A stretch of DNA of 64,000 nt, taken from the NCBI RefSeq assembly GCF_041647995.1, contig NZ_JARRIB010000001.1:434001-498000 (forward strand), read 5' to 3'. Under the pieces are notes generated by a model that worked only from the letters and a program-made list of their open reading frames with translations, was not told where the DNA came from and did no database searches. A program made the translations under genes and the position numbers. Each line of letters opens with the position of its first letter. Position 1 is the first letter of the stretch. Source of the stretch: Pyrococcus kukulkanii (GTDB lineage Archaea > Methanobacteriota_B > Thermococci > Thermococcales > Thermococcaceae). Positions 29,912-40,095 of this stretch are shown one piece after another.

Positions 29912-32299
29912 TTATCCCCTAGCCTGTTTGAACTGCTCCTGAATCTTCCTATAGTACTCCATCGTCTCCTTGCTAACTGAAGGCCCTATCTTTTTGAGGG
30001 CCTCCTCGAAGTCCTTCATCGTAACCTTTGCTATCCTCTTGATCTCATCAGCCTTCATGCCCTCCTTGAGTATTCCCTGCTCAAGTGCCCTCCTCATGGC
30101 TATCATTGCAGCCTCCCTACACACGGCCGCTATGTCAGCTCCTGTGTAGCCTTCAGTTCTCTTGGCAAGCTCCTCAAGCTTGACGTCATCAGCTAGCGGC
30201 ATGTTTCTGGTGTGAACCTTGAATATCTCAAGCCTGGCCTTCTCGTCGGGCGCTGGAACCAGGATTAGCCTGTCAAACCTTCCCGGCCTAAGTAACGCTG
30301 GGTCGATTATGTCGGGCCTGTTGGTTGCAGCTATTACCACTACTCCGCTGTTCTCAACGAGACCGTCCATCTCGGTGAGTAGCTGGTTGATTATCCTATC
30401 AGTTACCCTGTTAACATCTGTCCCTCTCCTTGGGGCAATGGCATCGATCTCATCAATGAATATTACCGTCGGAGCTGCTTGCCTTGCTTTCCTGAAGATC
30501 TCCCTGATGTTCTTCTCGCTCTCACCAACCCACTTGCTGAGTATCTCCGGACCTCTAACGGCTATGAAGTTAGCCTCGCTCTCAGTCGCCACAGCTTTAG
30601 CTAGTAAGGTCTTACCAGTTCCAGGCGGTCCGTAGAGGAGGATTCCCTTTGGTGGCGTGATTCCGTAAGCCCTGAACGCCTCCGGATACTTAAGCGGCCA
30701 CTCCACCGCTTCTCTGAGCTCTTGCTTTACCTCTTCAAGGCCTCCTATGTCGTCCCAGTGAACGTTTGGAACTTCAATTAACACTTCTCTCAATGCTGAA
30801 GGCTCAACCATCTTGAGTGCCTCGTAGAAGTCCTTCCTTGTCACCTTGAGCTCGTCCAGGACTTCTCTTGGTATCGTCTCTGCCTCAAAGTCGATCTTAC
30901 CCTCTCTGATTAGCCTCCTGAGTGCAGCCATTGCGGCCTCTCTAGCCAATGCCGCCAAGTCAGCACCAACGAATCCGTGAGTGACCTCAGCAAGTTCCTC
31001 AAGCAGATAGTCTATCAGCTTAGCCTTAACCTCATTGTACAAGTCTTCGTTAATCTCCTTGAGCACCTTTGGAATGTCCTCTTCCCTGCTAATCCTGACC
31101 CTCACTATCGCCTTGTCAATGACATTCTTGAACTTCTCCTCCTTCTTGATCTCTTCGAGTGCCTTGAGCACATCTCCCTTCCTGAAGTCTGGTTCTATTG
31201 GCATTCCTCTTGTGTGGATTTGTAGGATTTCTTTCCTGCCCTGTTTGTCTGGGACGCCAACCTCAATCTCCCTATCAAACCTACCCGGCCTCCTAAGAGC
31301 AGGATCCAAAGCATCAGGCCTATTCGTCGCACCAATGACGATGACCTTGCCTCTTGACTTAAGGCCATCCATTAATGCAAGTAACTGGGCGACAACTCTC
31401 TTCTCGACTTCTCCAGTAACTTCACTCCTCTTCGGTGCTATTGCGTCAATTTCGTCTATGAAGATTATTGCTGGAGCATTCTCCTCAGCCTCCTTGAACA
31501 CCTCTCTAAGCCTCTCTTCGCTCTCTCCATAGTACTTGCTCATTATCTCTGGCCCATTGATTGCAATGAAGTAAGCGTTCGCCTCATTAGCCACAGCCTT
31601 AGCAAGTAAAGTCTTACCCGTCCCTGGGGGACCATAGAGAAGAACACCCTTTGGTGGTTCGATGCCGAGCTTCTCGAAGAGCTCTGGGTGCTTTAACGGG
31701 AGCTCTATCATCTCCCTAATCTTCTCTATAACGTCCTTGAGGCCACCGATGTCCTCGTAGGTAACTCCAGTAGTCATTCTTTTCTCAACTTCCTTAACGG
31801 GCTTCTCGCTCACGTTGAACTCCGTGAACTCCGTAATCTGAACAACACCACTTGGCTGGGTTGCGGTAACCACAAACGTTAGCTCCTGACCGAGAACTCC
31901 AATCCTAATGTAGTCTCCCCTAACTACCGGCCTACCAATGAGCCTCTCATGCAACCACTCGACGAAGTCCCTGCCAAACCTTATTGGCTCAGTTGGGGCC
32001 AAGGTAACCTTCTTAGCCTCCCTGACCTCAGCCTTCCTGACTATAACCTCGTCACCCAAGCCAACGCCAGCGTTCTTTCTGATAGTGCCATCCATCCTGA
32101 TAATCCCAAGACCCTCGTCCTCCGGGTAAGCAGGCCATGCAACCGCTGCAGTATTCTTCGTACCAATGATCTCTACTATGTCACCCGGCGAAATCCCTAG
32201 TTCTCTCATAGCCTTCCTATCAATTCTAACAATGCCCCTACCAACATCCCTCTGATAAGCAGAAGCCACCTTGAGCTTAATCTCCTTCCTCTCAGGCAT
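29912..32299 (-). CDS. vat: CDC48/VAT AAA+ ATPase
   Basis: 795 residues. Protein-unfolding hexamer that feeds substrates to the archaeal proteasome. N-terminal double-psi barrel domain (residues 1-185), D1 with Walker A GPPGTGKT and Walker [16 protein letters not shown]2 with the same Walker A and [14 protein letters not shown]. Between the D1 ATPase core and its helical lid there is an extra charged helix-rich insert of about 65 residues ([20 protein letters not shown] ... LIDYLLEEL), as in other Thermococcales but absent from Thermoplasma VAT. The tail EQFKQARG lacks the usual HbYX proteasome-docking motif. A Phr-type operator overlies its promoter. Confidence 0.96.
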   Translation of the reverse strand: MPERKEIKLKVASAYQRDVGRGIVRIDRKAMRELGISPGDIVEIIGTKNTAAVAWPAYPEDEGLGIIRMDGTIRKNAGVGLGDEVIVRKAEVREAKKVTLAPTEPIRFGRDFVEWLHERLIGRPVVRGDYIRIGVLGQELTFVVTATQPSGVVQITEFTEFNVSEKPVKEVEKRMTTGVTYEDIGGLKDVIEKIREMIELPLKHPELFEKLGIEPPKGVLLYGPPGTGKTLLAKAVANEANAYFIAINGPEIMSKYYGESEERLREVFKEAEENAPAIIFIDEIDAIAPKRSEVTGEVEKRVVAQLLALMDGLKSRGKVIVIGATNRPDALDPALRRPGRFDREIEVGVPDKQGRKEILQIHTRGMPIEPDFRKGDVLKALEEIKKEEKFKNVIDKAIVRVRISREEDIPKVLKEINEDLYNEVKAKLIDYLLEELAEVTHGFVGADLAALAREAAMAALRRLIREGKIDFEAETIPREVLDELKVTRKDFYEALKMVEPSALREVLIEVPNVHWDDIGGLEEVKQELREAVEWPLKYPEAFRAYGITPPKGILLYGPPGTGKTLLAKAVATESEANFIAVRGPEILSKWVGESEKNIREIFRKARQAAPTVIFIDEIDAIAPRRGTDVNRVTDRIINQLLTEMDGLVENSGVVVIAATNRPDIIDPALLRPGRFDRLILVPAPDEKARLEIFKVHTRNMPLADDVKLEELAKRTEGYTGADIAAVCREAAMIAMRRALEQGILKEGMKADEIKRIAKVTMKDFEEALKKIGPSVSKETMEYYRKIQEQFKQARG

Positions 32300-32316
32300 T
32301 TCGCATCACCTCGCTA

Positions 32317-32341
32317 TTTTCTTTACCAATGGTTACTAAAA
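32317..32341 (-). promoter_or_regulatory. Phr heat-shock operator of VAT
   Basis: Minus strand reads TTTT-AG-TAAC-CATTG-GTAA-AG-AAAA. It matches the Phr operator style TTTA-N2-TnAC-N5-GTnA-N2-AAAA described in Pyrococcus furiosus for the hsp20 and AAA+ ATPase genes. It lies between the TATA box and the start codon, where binding would block transcription until heat shock. Confidence 0.75.
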
Positions 32342-32350
32342 TCATGTCTC

Positions 32351-32362
32351 TTTATAAATTTT
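32351..32362 (-). promoter_or_regulatory. TATA box of VAT
   Basis: AAAATTTATAAA on the minus strand, about 52-63 bases before the ATG at 32299 and just upstream of the Phr operator. Confidence 0.6.
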
Positions 32363-32408
32363 TCGATCGAATACCTTGACCAAAAAAGAAACTTCTAAAG
32401 GAAGAAGA

Positions 32409-32912
32409 TCACTCGATCTTAACCTCGAATCCTTCTCCTTCTTTCTTTGTTGGGTGCTTCTTCGGAATCCTGATCTCAAGGACACCGTTATTGTACCTTG
32501 CCTTAGCCTTCTCTGGGATTACCTCCTCTGGTAACCTAATGACCCTCCTGTATCCTGTGTAGTACCTCTCGATCCTCACTGCTCCCTCCTTCTCAAGCTC
32601 CTTCTCCCTCTTCACCGTGGCCTCAATGTATACTGCATCATCGGTTACCCTCACCTTTATGTCTTCCTTCTTAACTCCTGGGAGCTCAGCTGTAATCACG
32701 AACTCATCCCCCCTGTCGAATATGTCGACGAATGGCTCCCTCCAGACCTCGCCAATCCTCTCCTCGTAGTACTCTGGCTCGCTCCATCTCCTGTAAGTCC
32801 AGAACCTTGGCCTGCTGAAGAACTCGTCGAACATTGCGTCAATCTCCTCCTGAATCTCCCTTATCAAATCAAACGGATCCCATATGTCCCACCTTCTCCT
32901 CCTTACAACCAT
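32409..32912 (-). CDS. hsp20: Hsp20 small heat-shock protein
   Basis: 167 residues. Holdase chaperone forming large oligomers. N-terminal region RRRRWDIWDPFDLIREIQEE; alpha-crystallin domain from about residue 58 (FVDIFDRGDEFVITAELPGV) to the strand YNNGVLEIRIPKK; C-terminal tail with FEVKIE. ATG 32912 is preferred over GTG 32921 because GGGGTGA lies upstream. Its promoter carries a Phr operator, the same type as at VAT, and both genes lie in the same orientation. Confidence 0.96.
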   Translation of the reverse strand: MVVRRRRWDIWDPFDLIREIQEEIDAMFDEFFSRPRFWTYRRWSEPEYYEERIGEVWREPFVDIFDRGDEFVITAELPGVKKEDIKVRVTDDAVYIEATVKREKELEKEGAVRIERYYTGYRRVIRLPEEVIPEKAKARYNNGVLEIRIPKKHPTKKEGEGFEVKIE

Positions 32913-32934
32913 CTTCCTCACCCCCTCTCACCTT

Positions 32935-32958
32935 TTTTGTTACCAATAGTTATTAAAA
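32935..32958 (-). promoter_or_regulatory. Phr heat-shock operator of hsp20
   Basis: Minus strand reads TTTT-AA-TAAC-TATTG-GTAA-CA-AAAA, a near-perfect Phr-type inverted site. It lies between TATA and start codon, as expected for a repressor released at high temperature. Confidence 0.8.
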
Positions 32959-32966
32959 TGTCATGG

Positions 32967-32974
32967 CTTTTAAA
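32967..32974 (-). promoter_or_regulatory. TATA box of hsp20
   Basis: GTTTAAAA on the minus strand with the BRE-like purine run GAAAG before it, about 55-62 bases before ATG 32912. Confidence 0.55.
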
Positions 32975-33019
32975 CCTTTCGGCAGGTACGTTAAATAGTC
33001 CTGATTACATAACTCGGTT

Positions 33020-34305
33020 AGCTGACCTCCTCCCCACCCTAAAGGACGGGGGTTCCCACAGGGAACACCCTCCGCACGGTCGCCCGTGGTCGTCGGGCAG
33101 GTTGGCGTCATCGGGCACGGCCAGAGTGCCCTCACTACTAGGTGAAAATGCATAAAAACCTAACGCAAAAACACGGTGAGTGCGTGAGATGAAGCTCACG
33201 CTAAAGATGAAAATGAGGTCACTAACGAGGAATAAGGAGTGGATGCTGGAACAGTCCATAGAAGCATTCAAGGCCTGCGTAAACGATTGGCTTAGTGCAA
33301 TTGCCCAACTCGGAGAGAAGCCAAACAGAGGTAACCCACACCGCTTTGCCTACAGGAGGATTAGGGACAGATACCCCCAACTGCACAGTAACGTTGTCCG
33401 AGATGCTATGAACTTAGCAATTGAAATTTATCGTTCTTGGCTCAAGAACGGGGGAGAATTTCCAGAGTTCCACTCCGATGTTATTTACTTCAAGGGCGTT
33501 GATGTAAAGATAGAGAACAACGGGCTGGTCGTCCCGCTGATGGGTAAAAGAGTTTACTTACCCCTATACGTTCCAAAGAAATTCAGAAAGTATCTCCAAT
33601 ACAAGCATGGTAGGGTGGCAATAAAACGCATTGGTAGGGACTGGTATGCATTTGTCTCTGTCAACGTTCCAGAAAAGGAACCAATAAAGCCAATCGGTGC
33701 GATTGGCGTGGACTTGGGATACTACAACTTGTTAGTGGCAAGTGATGAGAAAGGGAGGGAAGTTATGAGAGTTCAGGGGGACGTGCTAATAGAGCATAAG
33801 GAACACTTGGAGAAGCTTACTGCGAGAAGGCAAAGGAGGCTTATGAAAAAGTTTGGCATCTATGCTAAGACTAACCATAGGGATAGGAGGTTCGTTAGTG
33901 ACCTGAACCACAAAATCGCTAAGGAGCTCGTTCTAAGGGCAAGGCAATTGAACAGGGTAATTGTCTTGGAAAATCTAAAAGGTCTGAAGAGCCAGAGAAG
34001 GCCGAAACCGCTAAGGAAAATCTTGCACCGCTGGAGCTATGCAGACCTTATATCGAAGATTGTTTACAAGGCAAAGCTATATGGAGTGCCGGTAATTTTC
34101 GTGAGCCCAAGGGGCACCTCAAAAACGTGCTCGAACTGCGGTTATTATGTTAGAGCTTTCAAGGATGAGAGGGTGTTTAGGTGTCCAAAATGTGGTTTTA
34201 TAGCTGATAGAGATTTGAATGCAGCAAGAAATATTGCCAAAAAAGGTTTAGAAGAATTGAGGAAGCAGGCTTTCCTCCCCGCCCTAAAGGGCGAGGCTTC
34301 CAGCC
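33020..34305 (+). mobile_element. IS200/IS605-family element carrying only tnpB
   Basis: The left part (33020-33188) is GC-rich with foldable repeats (CTCCCCACCCTAAAGGACGG near 33030), and the right end (about 34270-34305) has the similar CTCCCCGCCCTAAAGGGCGA. These two matching end sequences bracket tnpB, with no tnpA, so it is an IS1341-type stand-alone tnpB element. The exact left boundary and the target motif were not fixed. It sits between hsp20 and a PfkB kinase gene and its right end abuts that gene's ribosome binding site. The downstream guide RNA (omega-RNA/reRNA) would span the 3' part of tnpB and the right end. Confidence 0.8.
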
Positions 34306-34319
34306 CACAAAGGAGGTGA
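33189..34319 (+). CDS. tnpB: TnpB RNA-guided nuclease (IS605 OrfB)
   Basis: 376 residues from ATG 33189. TnpB is the RNA-guided endonuclease ancestor of Cas12. The RuvC acidic triad is complete: Asp175 in GVDLGYYN, Glu261 in VLENLKGL, Asp342 in ADRDLNAARN. The zinc ribbon has CSNCGYY and CPKCGF (residues 314-335). No frameshift is visible. The final codons translate the right end of the element and the stop TGA lies beyond it, inside the ribosome binding site AAGGAGGTGA of the kinase gene. A TATA-like GCATAAAAAC is at about 33150. Confidence 0.92.
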   Translation: MKLTLKMKMRSLTRNKEWMLEQSIEAFKACVNDWLSAIAQLGEKPNRGNPHRFAYRRIRDRYPQLHSNVVRDAMNLAIEIYRSWLKNGGEFPEFHSDVIYFKGVDVKIENNGLVVPLMGKRVYLPLYVPKKFRKYLQYKHGRVAIKRIGRDWYAFVSVNVPEKEPIKPIGAIGVDLGYYNLLVASDEKGREVMRVQGDVLIEHKEHLEKLTARRQRRLMKKFGIYAKTNHRDRRFVSDLNHKIAKELVLRARQLNRVIVLENLKGLKSQRRPKPLRKILHRWSYADLISKIVYKAKLYGVPVIFVSPRGTSKTCSNCGYYVRAFKDERVFRCPKCGFIADRDLNAARNIAKKGLEELRKQAFLPALKGEASSPQRR

Positions 34320-34323
34320 TTAG

Positions 34324-35205
34324 ATGGAGCTCGATGTAATCTGCATGGGAAACCTCAATTACGACATAACATTCCTGATGGAGAAGTTTCCGAAGTTCCA
34401 CGAGAAAGTTAATGCAAAATCAGTGTATACGGGGCTTGGAGGTTCCGCAGGGAATACGGCAAGCTGGCTGGCAAGCTTAGGACTTAGAGTGGGATTCATT
34501 GGGGCCGTGGGCAATGACGATTTTGGGAGGCTTCACTTGGAGTACTTCAAGAAGGTGGGTGTAGACGTCACGGGAATTAAGATCGTTGATGACGCGACGG
34601 GAGTTGCGGTTATGATGGTGAAGGGAGAGGACAAGAGGATAGTCAAGTACCCTGGGGCAAACAGGTTTAAAGAAGTGAATGAGGAGTACTTGAGTAAAGC
34701 GAGGCACCTTCACCTCTCCTCTAACCCCATAGAGCTCGTAAGGGATGCTGTTGAGAAGGCGAAAAGGTTGGGATTAACGGTTTCATTTGATCCTGGAGAA
34801 ATGGAAGTTCCCCAGGATATCGAGGAGAAGCTCGACATTTTGATGATGAACGAGGACGAGTTCAAGAGGAAGTATGGCAACTTAGAAAGGATAAAGGATG
34901 TTAAGGCAAGGATAGCTATAGCAACTCTAAATGGCGGTGGAGCCCTCGTGAGGGATGAGAGTGGAGAGGTGCATGAAGTAAGGGGATTATCGGCTAAAGC
35001 CGTTGATACAACCGGAGGTGGAGACTCATTCAATGCGGGCTTCATATACGGCTTCCTCAACGGATGGGACGTTGTAAGCTCGGCCAAGCTTGGGATGCTC
35101 TTAGCTTATTTAACGGTTCAAGAAATAGGGGCAAGAACAGCTATCAGGCCCCTTGACGAAATAAGGAAAATCGCTAGAGAGCTTAAACTTGGAATCCCCC
35201 TTTAG
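34324..35205 (+). CDS. PfkB-family carbohydrate/nucleoside kinase
   Basis: 293 residues. Ribokinase fold: N-terminal [15 protein letters not shown], PfkB signature 1 [20 protein letters not shown], and signature 2 [16 protein letters not shown] with the catalytic Asp and anion hole (GGGD instead of the common GAGD). The sugar or nucleoside substrate cannot be told; Thermococcales have several such kinases. AAAGGAGGTGATTAG precedes the ATG and overlaps the end of tnpB. The start lies close behind the inserted element, so its transcription may now come from the element or from an upstream promoter. Confidence 0.85.
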   Translation: MELDVICMGNLNYDITFLMEKFPKFHEKVNAKSVYTGLGGSAGNTASWLASLGLRVGFIGAVGNDDFGRLHLEYFKKVGVDVTGIKIVDDATGVAVMMVKGEDKRIVKYPGANRFKEVNEEYLSKARHLHLSSNPIELVRDAVEKAKRLGLTVSFDPGEMEVPQDIEEKLDILMMNEDEFKRKYGNLERIKDVKARIAIATLNGGGALVRDESGEVHEVRGLSAKAVDTTGGGDSFNAGFIYGFLNGWDVVSSAKLGMLLAYLTVQEIGARTAIRPLDEIRKIARELKLGIPL

Positions 35206-36020
35206 TAGCTCTTTAGACCTACTTCCCTTGCCCTCTTCTCGCTCCACTTATACCCCAAATATCCCAGAATGACATACACAAGGGATATCACGGCCAAATA
35301 ACCTATTTTATCCAAACTTTCAGCTAATCCATGGGCAACTACACTTCTCACGGCCTCTGTGGTTGGGGCATACGGAAGAACTAGTGCCAAAAGTCTGAGA
35401 GGTCTCGGCAGAATCTCCACGGGATACATGGCACCGCTGAGCGCAAAAACCAGCATTTCCATAACGTTTATGAAGGGCCCAGGATCCTTTAGGTAAAGCA
35501 CTATTCCAGCTACAGCCATGCCGAGACCTATCATGCCAACAGAGCCGAGAAGGAGAACCAAAAGTCCCTTCAACAAGCCAGAAAAGCTTAAGGTTAAGTC
35601 AAAGATAAAATAAAAGAGTGGAACGTAAATAGCAAGGTACAGGAAGTTTAAAGCTAGCCTAACTAGGACGTTCCCCAGGAAGAAGGTTATCCTCATCATC
35701 GGGGCGGCAAATGAGTACTCAAGGGTTCCGGCGTAGAGTTCATCAACTATGCTCCACACGAAGCCACTCATAAATGTGAGGCCAAACGCCAGAACCATGA
35801 AGCCCAAGACCGCAAATGTTAGGTAGTCAGAGTAGCCTGTAAGCCTTGCTAAGGCCTCAGAGGTTCTCTTCCCAGTAAGACCTAACCCTATCAGCAAGGC
35901 GTTCGCTACGAAAAAGAGCCCCATCGCTATATCGCTGACAAACCATACTTTGTAGCTCACGAACACCTTCCAACTCTTCCTCGCAACGCCCATTAAAGCC
36001 CTAAGCTCAGTAGCCTCCAT
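35202..36020 (-). CDS. ABC-2 type transporter permease
   Basis: 272 residues, six hydrophobic helices. ABC-2 family exporters have [20 protein letters not shown] (substrate-gating region) and the motif [20 protein letters not shown], both present here. It overlaps the second permease by 14 bases in an operon with an ATPase gene. The two permeases would pair into a heterodimer. Substrate (drug, lipid or polysaccharide) not identified. Confidence 0.87.
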   Translation of the reverse strand: MEATELRALMGVARKSWKVFVSYKVWFVSDIAMGLFFVANALLIGLGLTGKRTSEALARLTGYSDYLTFAVLGFMVLAFGLTFMSGFVWSIVDELYAGTLEYSFAAPMMRITFFLGNVLVRLALNFLYLAIYVPLFYFIFDLTLSFSGLLKGLLVLLLGSVGMIGLGMAVAGIVLYLKDPGPFINVMEMLVFALSGAMYPVEILPRPLRLLALVLPYAPTTEAVRSVVAHGLAESLDKIGYLAVISLVYVILGYLGYKWSEKRAREVGLKSY

Positions 36021-36810
36021 AACCCATCATCCTCGTCACTCTTTCTGCCCACTTAAATATGGCCAAGCTTATCATCCAATACAGCGGAATTAGGAACAGC
36101 ATCCATGCTATATCTTGGGAAACGCTAGAGTATGGGTAGCCAAGGAAAAGCCTTCTGACAGCGTTTGTTGCATGAGTTAGGGGAATTAGAGAAGAGATAG
36201 CCCTTACACCCTGGGGCAGGGTAGAGAGAGGGAAGAAAACTCCAGAGAGGAAGAGGATAGCGAACTCGAGGATATTAGCTAGAGGTCCTATGTTCTTGAG
36301 CATCATAACTAGCCCAGAGAACATGAGACCAAAGCCAAGGAAAGCCAAAAAGGAGAGAAACAAAACCGGAGCAACCTTAACTACAGTAATCAGACTTATC
36401 GGTATGTGAAAGGTTAGAACACCGAATAAGAAGACGGCGAGCATTAGCATGGAGTCCATTAGCATCCAAGCTATGGCGAGGCCAAGAACCATCTTCAATA
36501 TCCCAGTTGGAGATGCAACGTTACTCTCGAATGTTCCCCTCTGAAGCTCCCTCCTTATTCCCCACACCGACGCCTCCATCGGCGAAACGGAGACCCACCA
36601 TAACGTGTAGCCTATGAGAACGTACGTCGGGTAATCACCCACACCTGTCGAGGCCTGAAGGAGGGAAGAAAATCTACCCCCAAGGATGGCTTGGCCAAAG
36701 TATATGAACTGAACTAGGAACACTATACCAACTAACAGAGAACTGATAACTCTCAGAGGATACCGGAAGAACATCCTGAACTCCTTGTCAATTATCGCAA
36801 GTAAGCTCAA
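36007..36810 (-). CDS. ABC-2 type transporter permease
   Basis: 267 residues from a TTG start that overlaps the ATPase stop codon (TTGA). Six helices; GTFESNVASPTGILKMVLG and SGVFFPLSTLPQGVRAISSL parallel the same regions of the other permease, so the two are paralogues. Only a weak binding site is visible, consistent with translational coupling to the ATPase gene. Confidence 0.87.
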   Translation of the reverse strand: MSLLAIIDKEFRMFFRYPLRVISSLLVGIVFLVQFIYFGQAILGGRFSSLLQASTGVGDYPTYVLIGYTLWWVSVSPMEASVWGIRRELQRGTFESNVASPTGILKMVLGLAIAWMLMDSMLMLAVFLFGVLTFHIPISLITVVKVAPVLFLSFLAFLGFGLMFSGLVMMLKNIGPLANILEFAILFLSGVFFPLSTLPQGVRAISSLIPLTHATNAVRRLFLGYPYSSVSQDIAWMLFLIPLYWMISLAIFKWAERVTRMMGYGGY

Positions 36811-37763
36811 TCCCTCAGCCCCCTCCCTGTGAGCTTTATGAAAACGTCCTCAAGGGTCGGCTCCTCAACTTCGACCGAGAGAACTTTGGCGTTTCTCTTA
36901 ACTAGGAACTCAACTAGCTTAGGGATATCTTCCTCATCGAGGCTACCCCTCAGAACCGTGATCCCGTTTCCCTCAGACACCTTGGCCAAGCCAAACGGAT
37001 TGTCCTCAGGGTAGTTTCTCACCTTAACTTCAACTATCGTCTCATCTTTGACGAGCTTCTTCAGGCCCTCAGGAGTGTCCAGTGCTATTATCTTCCCGTG
37101 ATCTATGATAGCTATCCTGTCGCAAAGCTCTTCAGCTTCGTGCATGTAGTGGGTTGTCAACAAAACGGTCTTCCCCTCTTCCTCGACGAGCCTTTTAACG
37201 AGCTCCCTAACGAATATCGCGCTCTGAACATCCAGACCTAAAGTCGGTTCATCCAGAAAGAGAACCTCCGGGTCATTTATTAAGGCCTTAGCTATAGCTA
37301 AGCGCTGTTTCATACCTCTCGAGTAGTTCATAACAAGGTCATTCCTCCTCTCCCACAAACCTACCATCTTGAGGAGTTCCTCAATTCTCCTCTCGGCCTC
37401 GCGCTTCGGGACGTAATATATGCTGGCAAAGTACCTCAAGTTTTCGTAGGCTGTAAGCCTCCAGTAGAGGGTTCTCTCGCCCTCAGCAACAAGGTTTATC
37501 CTCCTCCTTACTTCCCTTGCCTCCTTAACCACATCGTAACCTAAAACCTTGGCCTCGCCAGAAGTTGGCTCAAGTAGAGTGGTTAGGATCTTTATTGTCG
37601 TTGTTTTACCTGCACCGTTAGGACCCAGTAGGCCAAATAACTCTCCCCTTCTAACGGTGAAGCTTATCCCCTTCAACGCTTCAAACCACTCAACATTTCT
37701 GAAGGGAAGGGGGATCTTCTTTGGGTAGAGCTTCCTGAGATTTTTCACTTCGATTGCTTTCAT
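36807..37763 (-). CDS. ABC exporter ATPase (drug/ABC-2 type)
   Basis: 318 residues. Walker A is GPNGAGKTT, signature YSRGMKQRLAIA, Walker B VLFLDEPTLGLD, H-loop TTHYMHEAEELCD. The C-terminal domain ends in VEEPTLEDVFIKLTGRGLRD, typical of DrrA/NodI-like exporters. The frame is open upstream to 37868 but the family N-terminus starts at ATG 37763 (MKAIEVKNLRKLY). First gene of the three-gene exporter operon. Confidence 0.92.
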   Translation of the reverse strand: MKAIEVKNLRKLYPKKIPLPFRNVEWFEALKGISFTVRRGELFGLLGPNGAGKTTTIKILTTLLEPTSGEAKVLGYDVVKEAREVRRRINLVAEGERTLYWRLTAYENLRYFASIYYVPKREAERRIEELLKMVGLWERRNDLVMNYSRGMKQRLAIAKALINDPEVLFLDEPTLGLDVQSAIFVRELVKRLVEEEGKTVLLTTHYMHEAEELCDRIAIIDHGKIIALDTPEGLKKLVKDETIVEVKVRNYPEDNPFGLAKVSEGNGITVLRGSLDEEDIPKLVEFLVKRNAKVLSVEVEEPTLEDVFIKLTGRGLRD

Positions 37764-37797
37764 AACGCTAAGAAAATTGAATAAGAGATTAAAAGAA

Positions 37798-38583
37798 TTA
37801 CGCACTATTTTCCGTCCTTCTAAAGGATAAGGTGTGAGCCCCCTTGTCAGCTGATATTTTAAACTCATAGGTGCTAGGCTCGAAGTCTGGATTTGGCGAT
37901 TTAAGAATGCTCATGGTCTCAATCAACTCACCATCCCCAACTCTTGAGTGAAAAACTATAACGACATCACTTAAACCGGAGACCCAAGCGACAAACTTCC
38001 TTGAAACTACATCAACGTTCAGGAGCAATATTGAGATTATATTCCTCTTCCTATACATCTTCGCTAAATATGCCACCTCAGAGTTCAGCAGTTTTAGCGT
38101 GGCATTCTCCCCAAACAACGTGACAATGCCATCAAGGGTGTGAATAAGTTTCACTATCCTCCTCTCGCCTGCAATTGGATAAATCTTGTCCTCATACACC
38201 CATTCTATCTTGGGATTCAACGTCTCCTCTGTCGGATTAGGTACCGTAAGGATGTACTCATCATCATATGGAGGAATTTCGTACTTCGACCCAAATACAT
38301 CTATTATTCTCAACTTTTTCTCATGCTTAGCCAGCCTCTGCAGATTAAGACCAACGAAAGATGCCCTAGAAATTAACTTTATTACTGGGAGGCTGTAATT
38401 ATGAATCACGCCAAAAGAGTCCCTAAATAGCATGTTCTTAAATATTTCAAAACCAAGCGCCCATCCCAGGGAAAATGCATCGTACATTATAGAGATTGTT
38501 GCCCCTCTAATTACGCCTCCTCCAATCGCCCTATCAATTTCTTCAATATCAATAGGGAGAGGAGAGAAAAACTCAACATCCAA
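37798..38583 (-). CDS. KaiC/RecA-like protein with degenerate P-loop
   Basis: 261 residues from a TTG start with GGGGTGA upstream. The N-terminus resembles KaiC-type ATPases (GGGVIRGATISIMYDAFSLG), but the P-loop GxxGxGK(S/T) is replaced by YDAFSLG, so ATP hydrolysis is doubtful. The rest follows the RecA fold pattern with strands such as IISILLLNVDVV and SDVVIVFHSRV. It lies 6 bases after the chemoreceptor gene in the same operon and may be an adaptor or regulatory partner. Confidence 0.6.
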   Translation of the reverse strand: MDVEFFSPLPIDIEEIDRAIGGGVIRGATISIMYDAFSLGWALGFEIFKNMLFRDSFGVIHNYSLPVIKLISRASFVGLNLQRLAKHEKKLRIIDVFGSKYEIPPYDDEYILTVPNPTEETLNPKIEWVYEDKIYPIAGERRIVKLIHTLDGIVTLFGENATLKLLNSEVAYLAKMYRKRNIISILLLNVDVVSRKFVAWVSGLSDVVIVFHSRVGDGELIETMSILKSPNPDFEPSTYEFKISADKGAHTLSFRRTENSA

Positions 38584-38589
38584 TATAAT

Positions 38590-40095
38590 TCACCCCTCAA
38601 CCTTTATAAACTCAATGGCCCCCCTGAGCTCCTTAACTATGTTCCTGAGATCGAGTATATTCCTCTTCACTTCCTCTAGGGATGAGGCCTGCTCCTCTGC
38701 ACTTGCACTAACTTCCTGGGCACTTGCAGTCATTTCCTCGGCACTTGCTGCCAAGTTCTCAAGGGCTTTCTTGGCGTTCTCAACATGCTCCTGGGTGTTG
38801 GCGATTTCTGACTTAACGGCACTAAGCCTCTCCTCCACATCATCGAGCAGTTCCCCAATATTCATTAAGTAGCTGACAGTCTCCCTCAGGAAGTCAACTG
38901 AGTTATCCACAATCTTAGCTCCCCTTTCTGTCTCCTCAACGGCCCTCTCAACTTTCTCCTGTATTTCCCTTAGAATGGATCTTATCCTATCAGCTGCTCC
39001 CTTGCTTTCTTCAGCTAAGTTCCTAACCTCCTGGGCTACAACGGCAAACCCTCTTCCATACTCACCAGCCCTAGCTGCTTCTATGGCTGCATTCAATGCT
39101 AAGAGGTTTGTTTGCTCGGCTATATCAGCTATCGTGTTTATTATCTCACCAACGTTCTTACTCATCTCAGCTACTTCTTGGACCGCGTCCCTAATGACTT
39201 TCATAGCCTCCTGAATGTCCCCCACTTGGGTAATCGCTTTCTCGCCCTTCTCCTTCCCCTCTCTCGCTATCGAAATTACCTCATTGACTACTCCGCTGAA
39301 CTCCTCCATGGCATCAACGGTCTTCTGAGTTACATCAGCGGTTATGTTCATTCCATCCATTATCATGCTGATGTTCTCCTGTTGCCTCTGAGCTTCAGTG
39401 CTAACCTGCTGAATTGCCTCGGCCACCTGATTTACTGCCTCCGTGATTTCTGAGGCAATCCTAGTTAGCTCATCAGCCCTCTTCTCAAGCGTTAGGGCAA
39501 GGTCCTTTACGGTCTTCATTAGACTTCTTAGTTGTGTTATCGTTTTCCTCATTGAATTAAGTATACTCTCAAAGTCACCCTTAGCATGCAAAGTTATATC
39601 GTCTCTCACATCTCCTTCAGCTATCTTCTCCATTCTCTCCGTTATTACTTCAAGCGTCCTAAGGACATCCTGAGATATAGACTTGAATGCCTCAAGTAGC
39701 TTTCCTATCTCGTCCCTTTCCTCATACCTAATTTCCCCTATCATTTGCCTGGCCCTACTCAATCTTCCCTGGGCTATATTCTCCGCCACCCTGGCCATCT
39801 TACTCACAGGGTCAAGCGCAGATTTCATTAACCAATAAGCTACTACTCCGGAGCCAGCCGCAACTGCAACCATGGCCCCTATGCTAACCCACAATGTCTT
39901 CTTCAGTTGGGACAAAGCAGAACTCATGCTTGATTGTACAGCCTCTACTGAGCCCCCTGACCTTACTATCTGCATTGTCTTCGCTAAGTTATCGTAGAGG
40001 TCAGAGATAGCAATGTTTTCAATTATTATTGCCGTAACAACGACCAAAATTAGGGGAAGAAATATTGAAAGCGTGAGTCTCCTTTTGAACTCCAT
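38590..40095 (-). CDS. Methyl-accepting chemotaxis protein
   Basis: 501 residues. TM1 (about residues 9-28), a short outer segment of about 40 residues, TM2 (about 70-92), HAMP domain ([20 protein letters not shown]), then a long coiled-coil signalling domain whose conserved hairpin tip reads [19 protein letters not shown] and [20 protein letters not shown]. The outer region is too small for a normal ligand-binding domain. It starts directly after the DUF257 gene. Receptor input would pass to CheW/CheA, which are not in the window. Confidence 0.93.
   Translation of the reverse strand: MEFKRRLTLSIFLPLILVVVTAIIIENIAISDLYDNLAKTMQIVRSGGSVEAVQSSMSSALSQLKKTLWVSIGAMVAVAAGSGVVAYWLMKSALDPVSKMARVAENIAQGRLSRARQMIGEIRYEERDEIGKLLEAFKSISQDVLRTLEVITERMEKIAEGDVRDDITLHAKGDFESILNSMRKTITQLRSLMKTVKDLALTLEKRADELTRIASEITEAVNQVAEAIQQVSTEAQRQQENISMIMDGMNITADVTQKTVDAMEEFSGVVNEVISIAREGKEKGEKAITQVGDIQEAMKVIRDAVQEVAEMSKNVGEIINTIADIAEQTNLLALNAAIEAARAGEYGRGFAVVAQEVRNLAEESKGAADRIRSILREIQEKVERAVEETERGAKIVDNSVDFLRETVSYLMNIGELLDDVEERLSAVKSEIANTQEHVENAKKALENLAASAEEMTASAQEVSASAEEQASSLEEVKRNILDLRNIVKELRGAIEFIKVEG

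Noticed and set aside
33005-33271. Open frame antisense to the left end of the tnpB element
   Set aside because: It is due to high GC content of the element end; no family signature.
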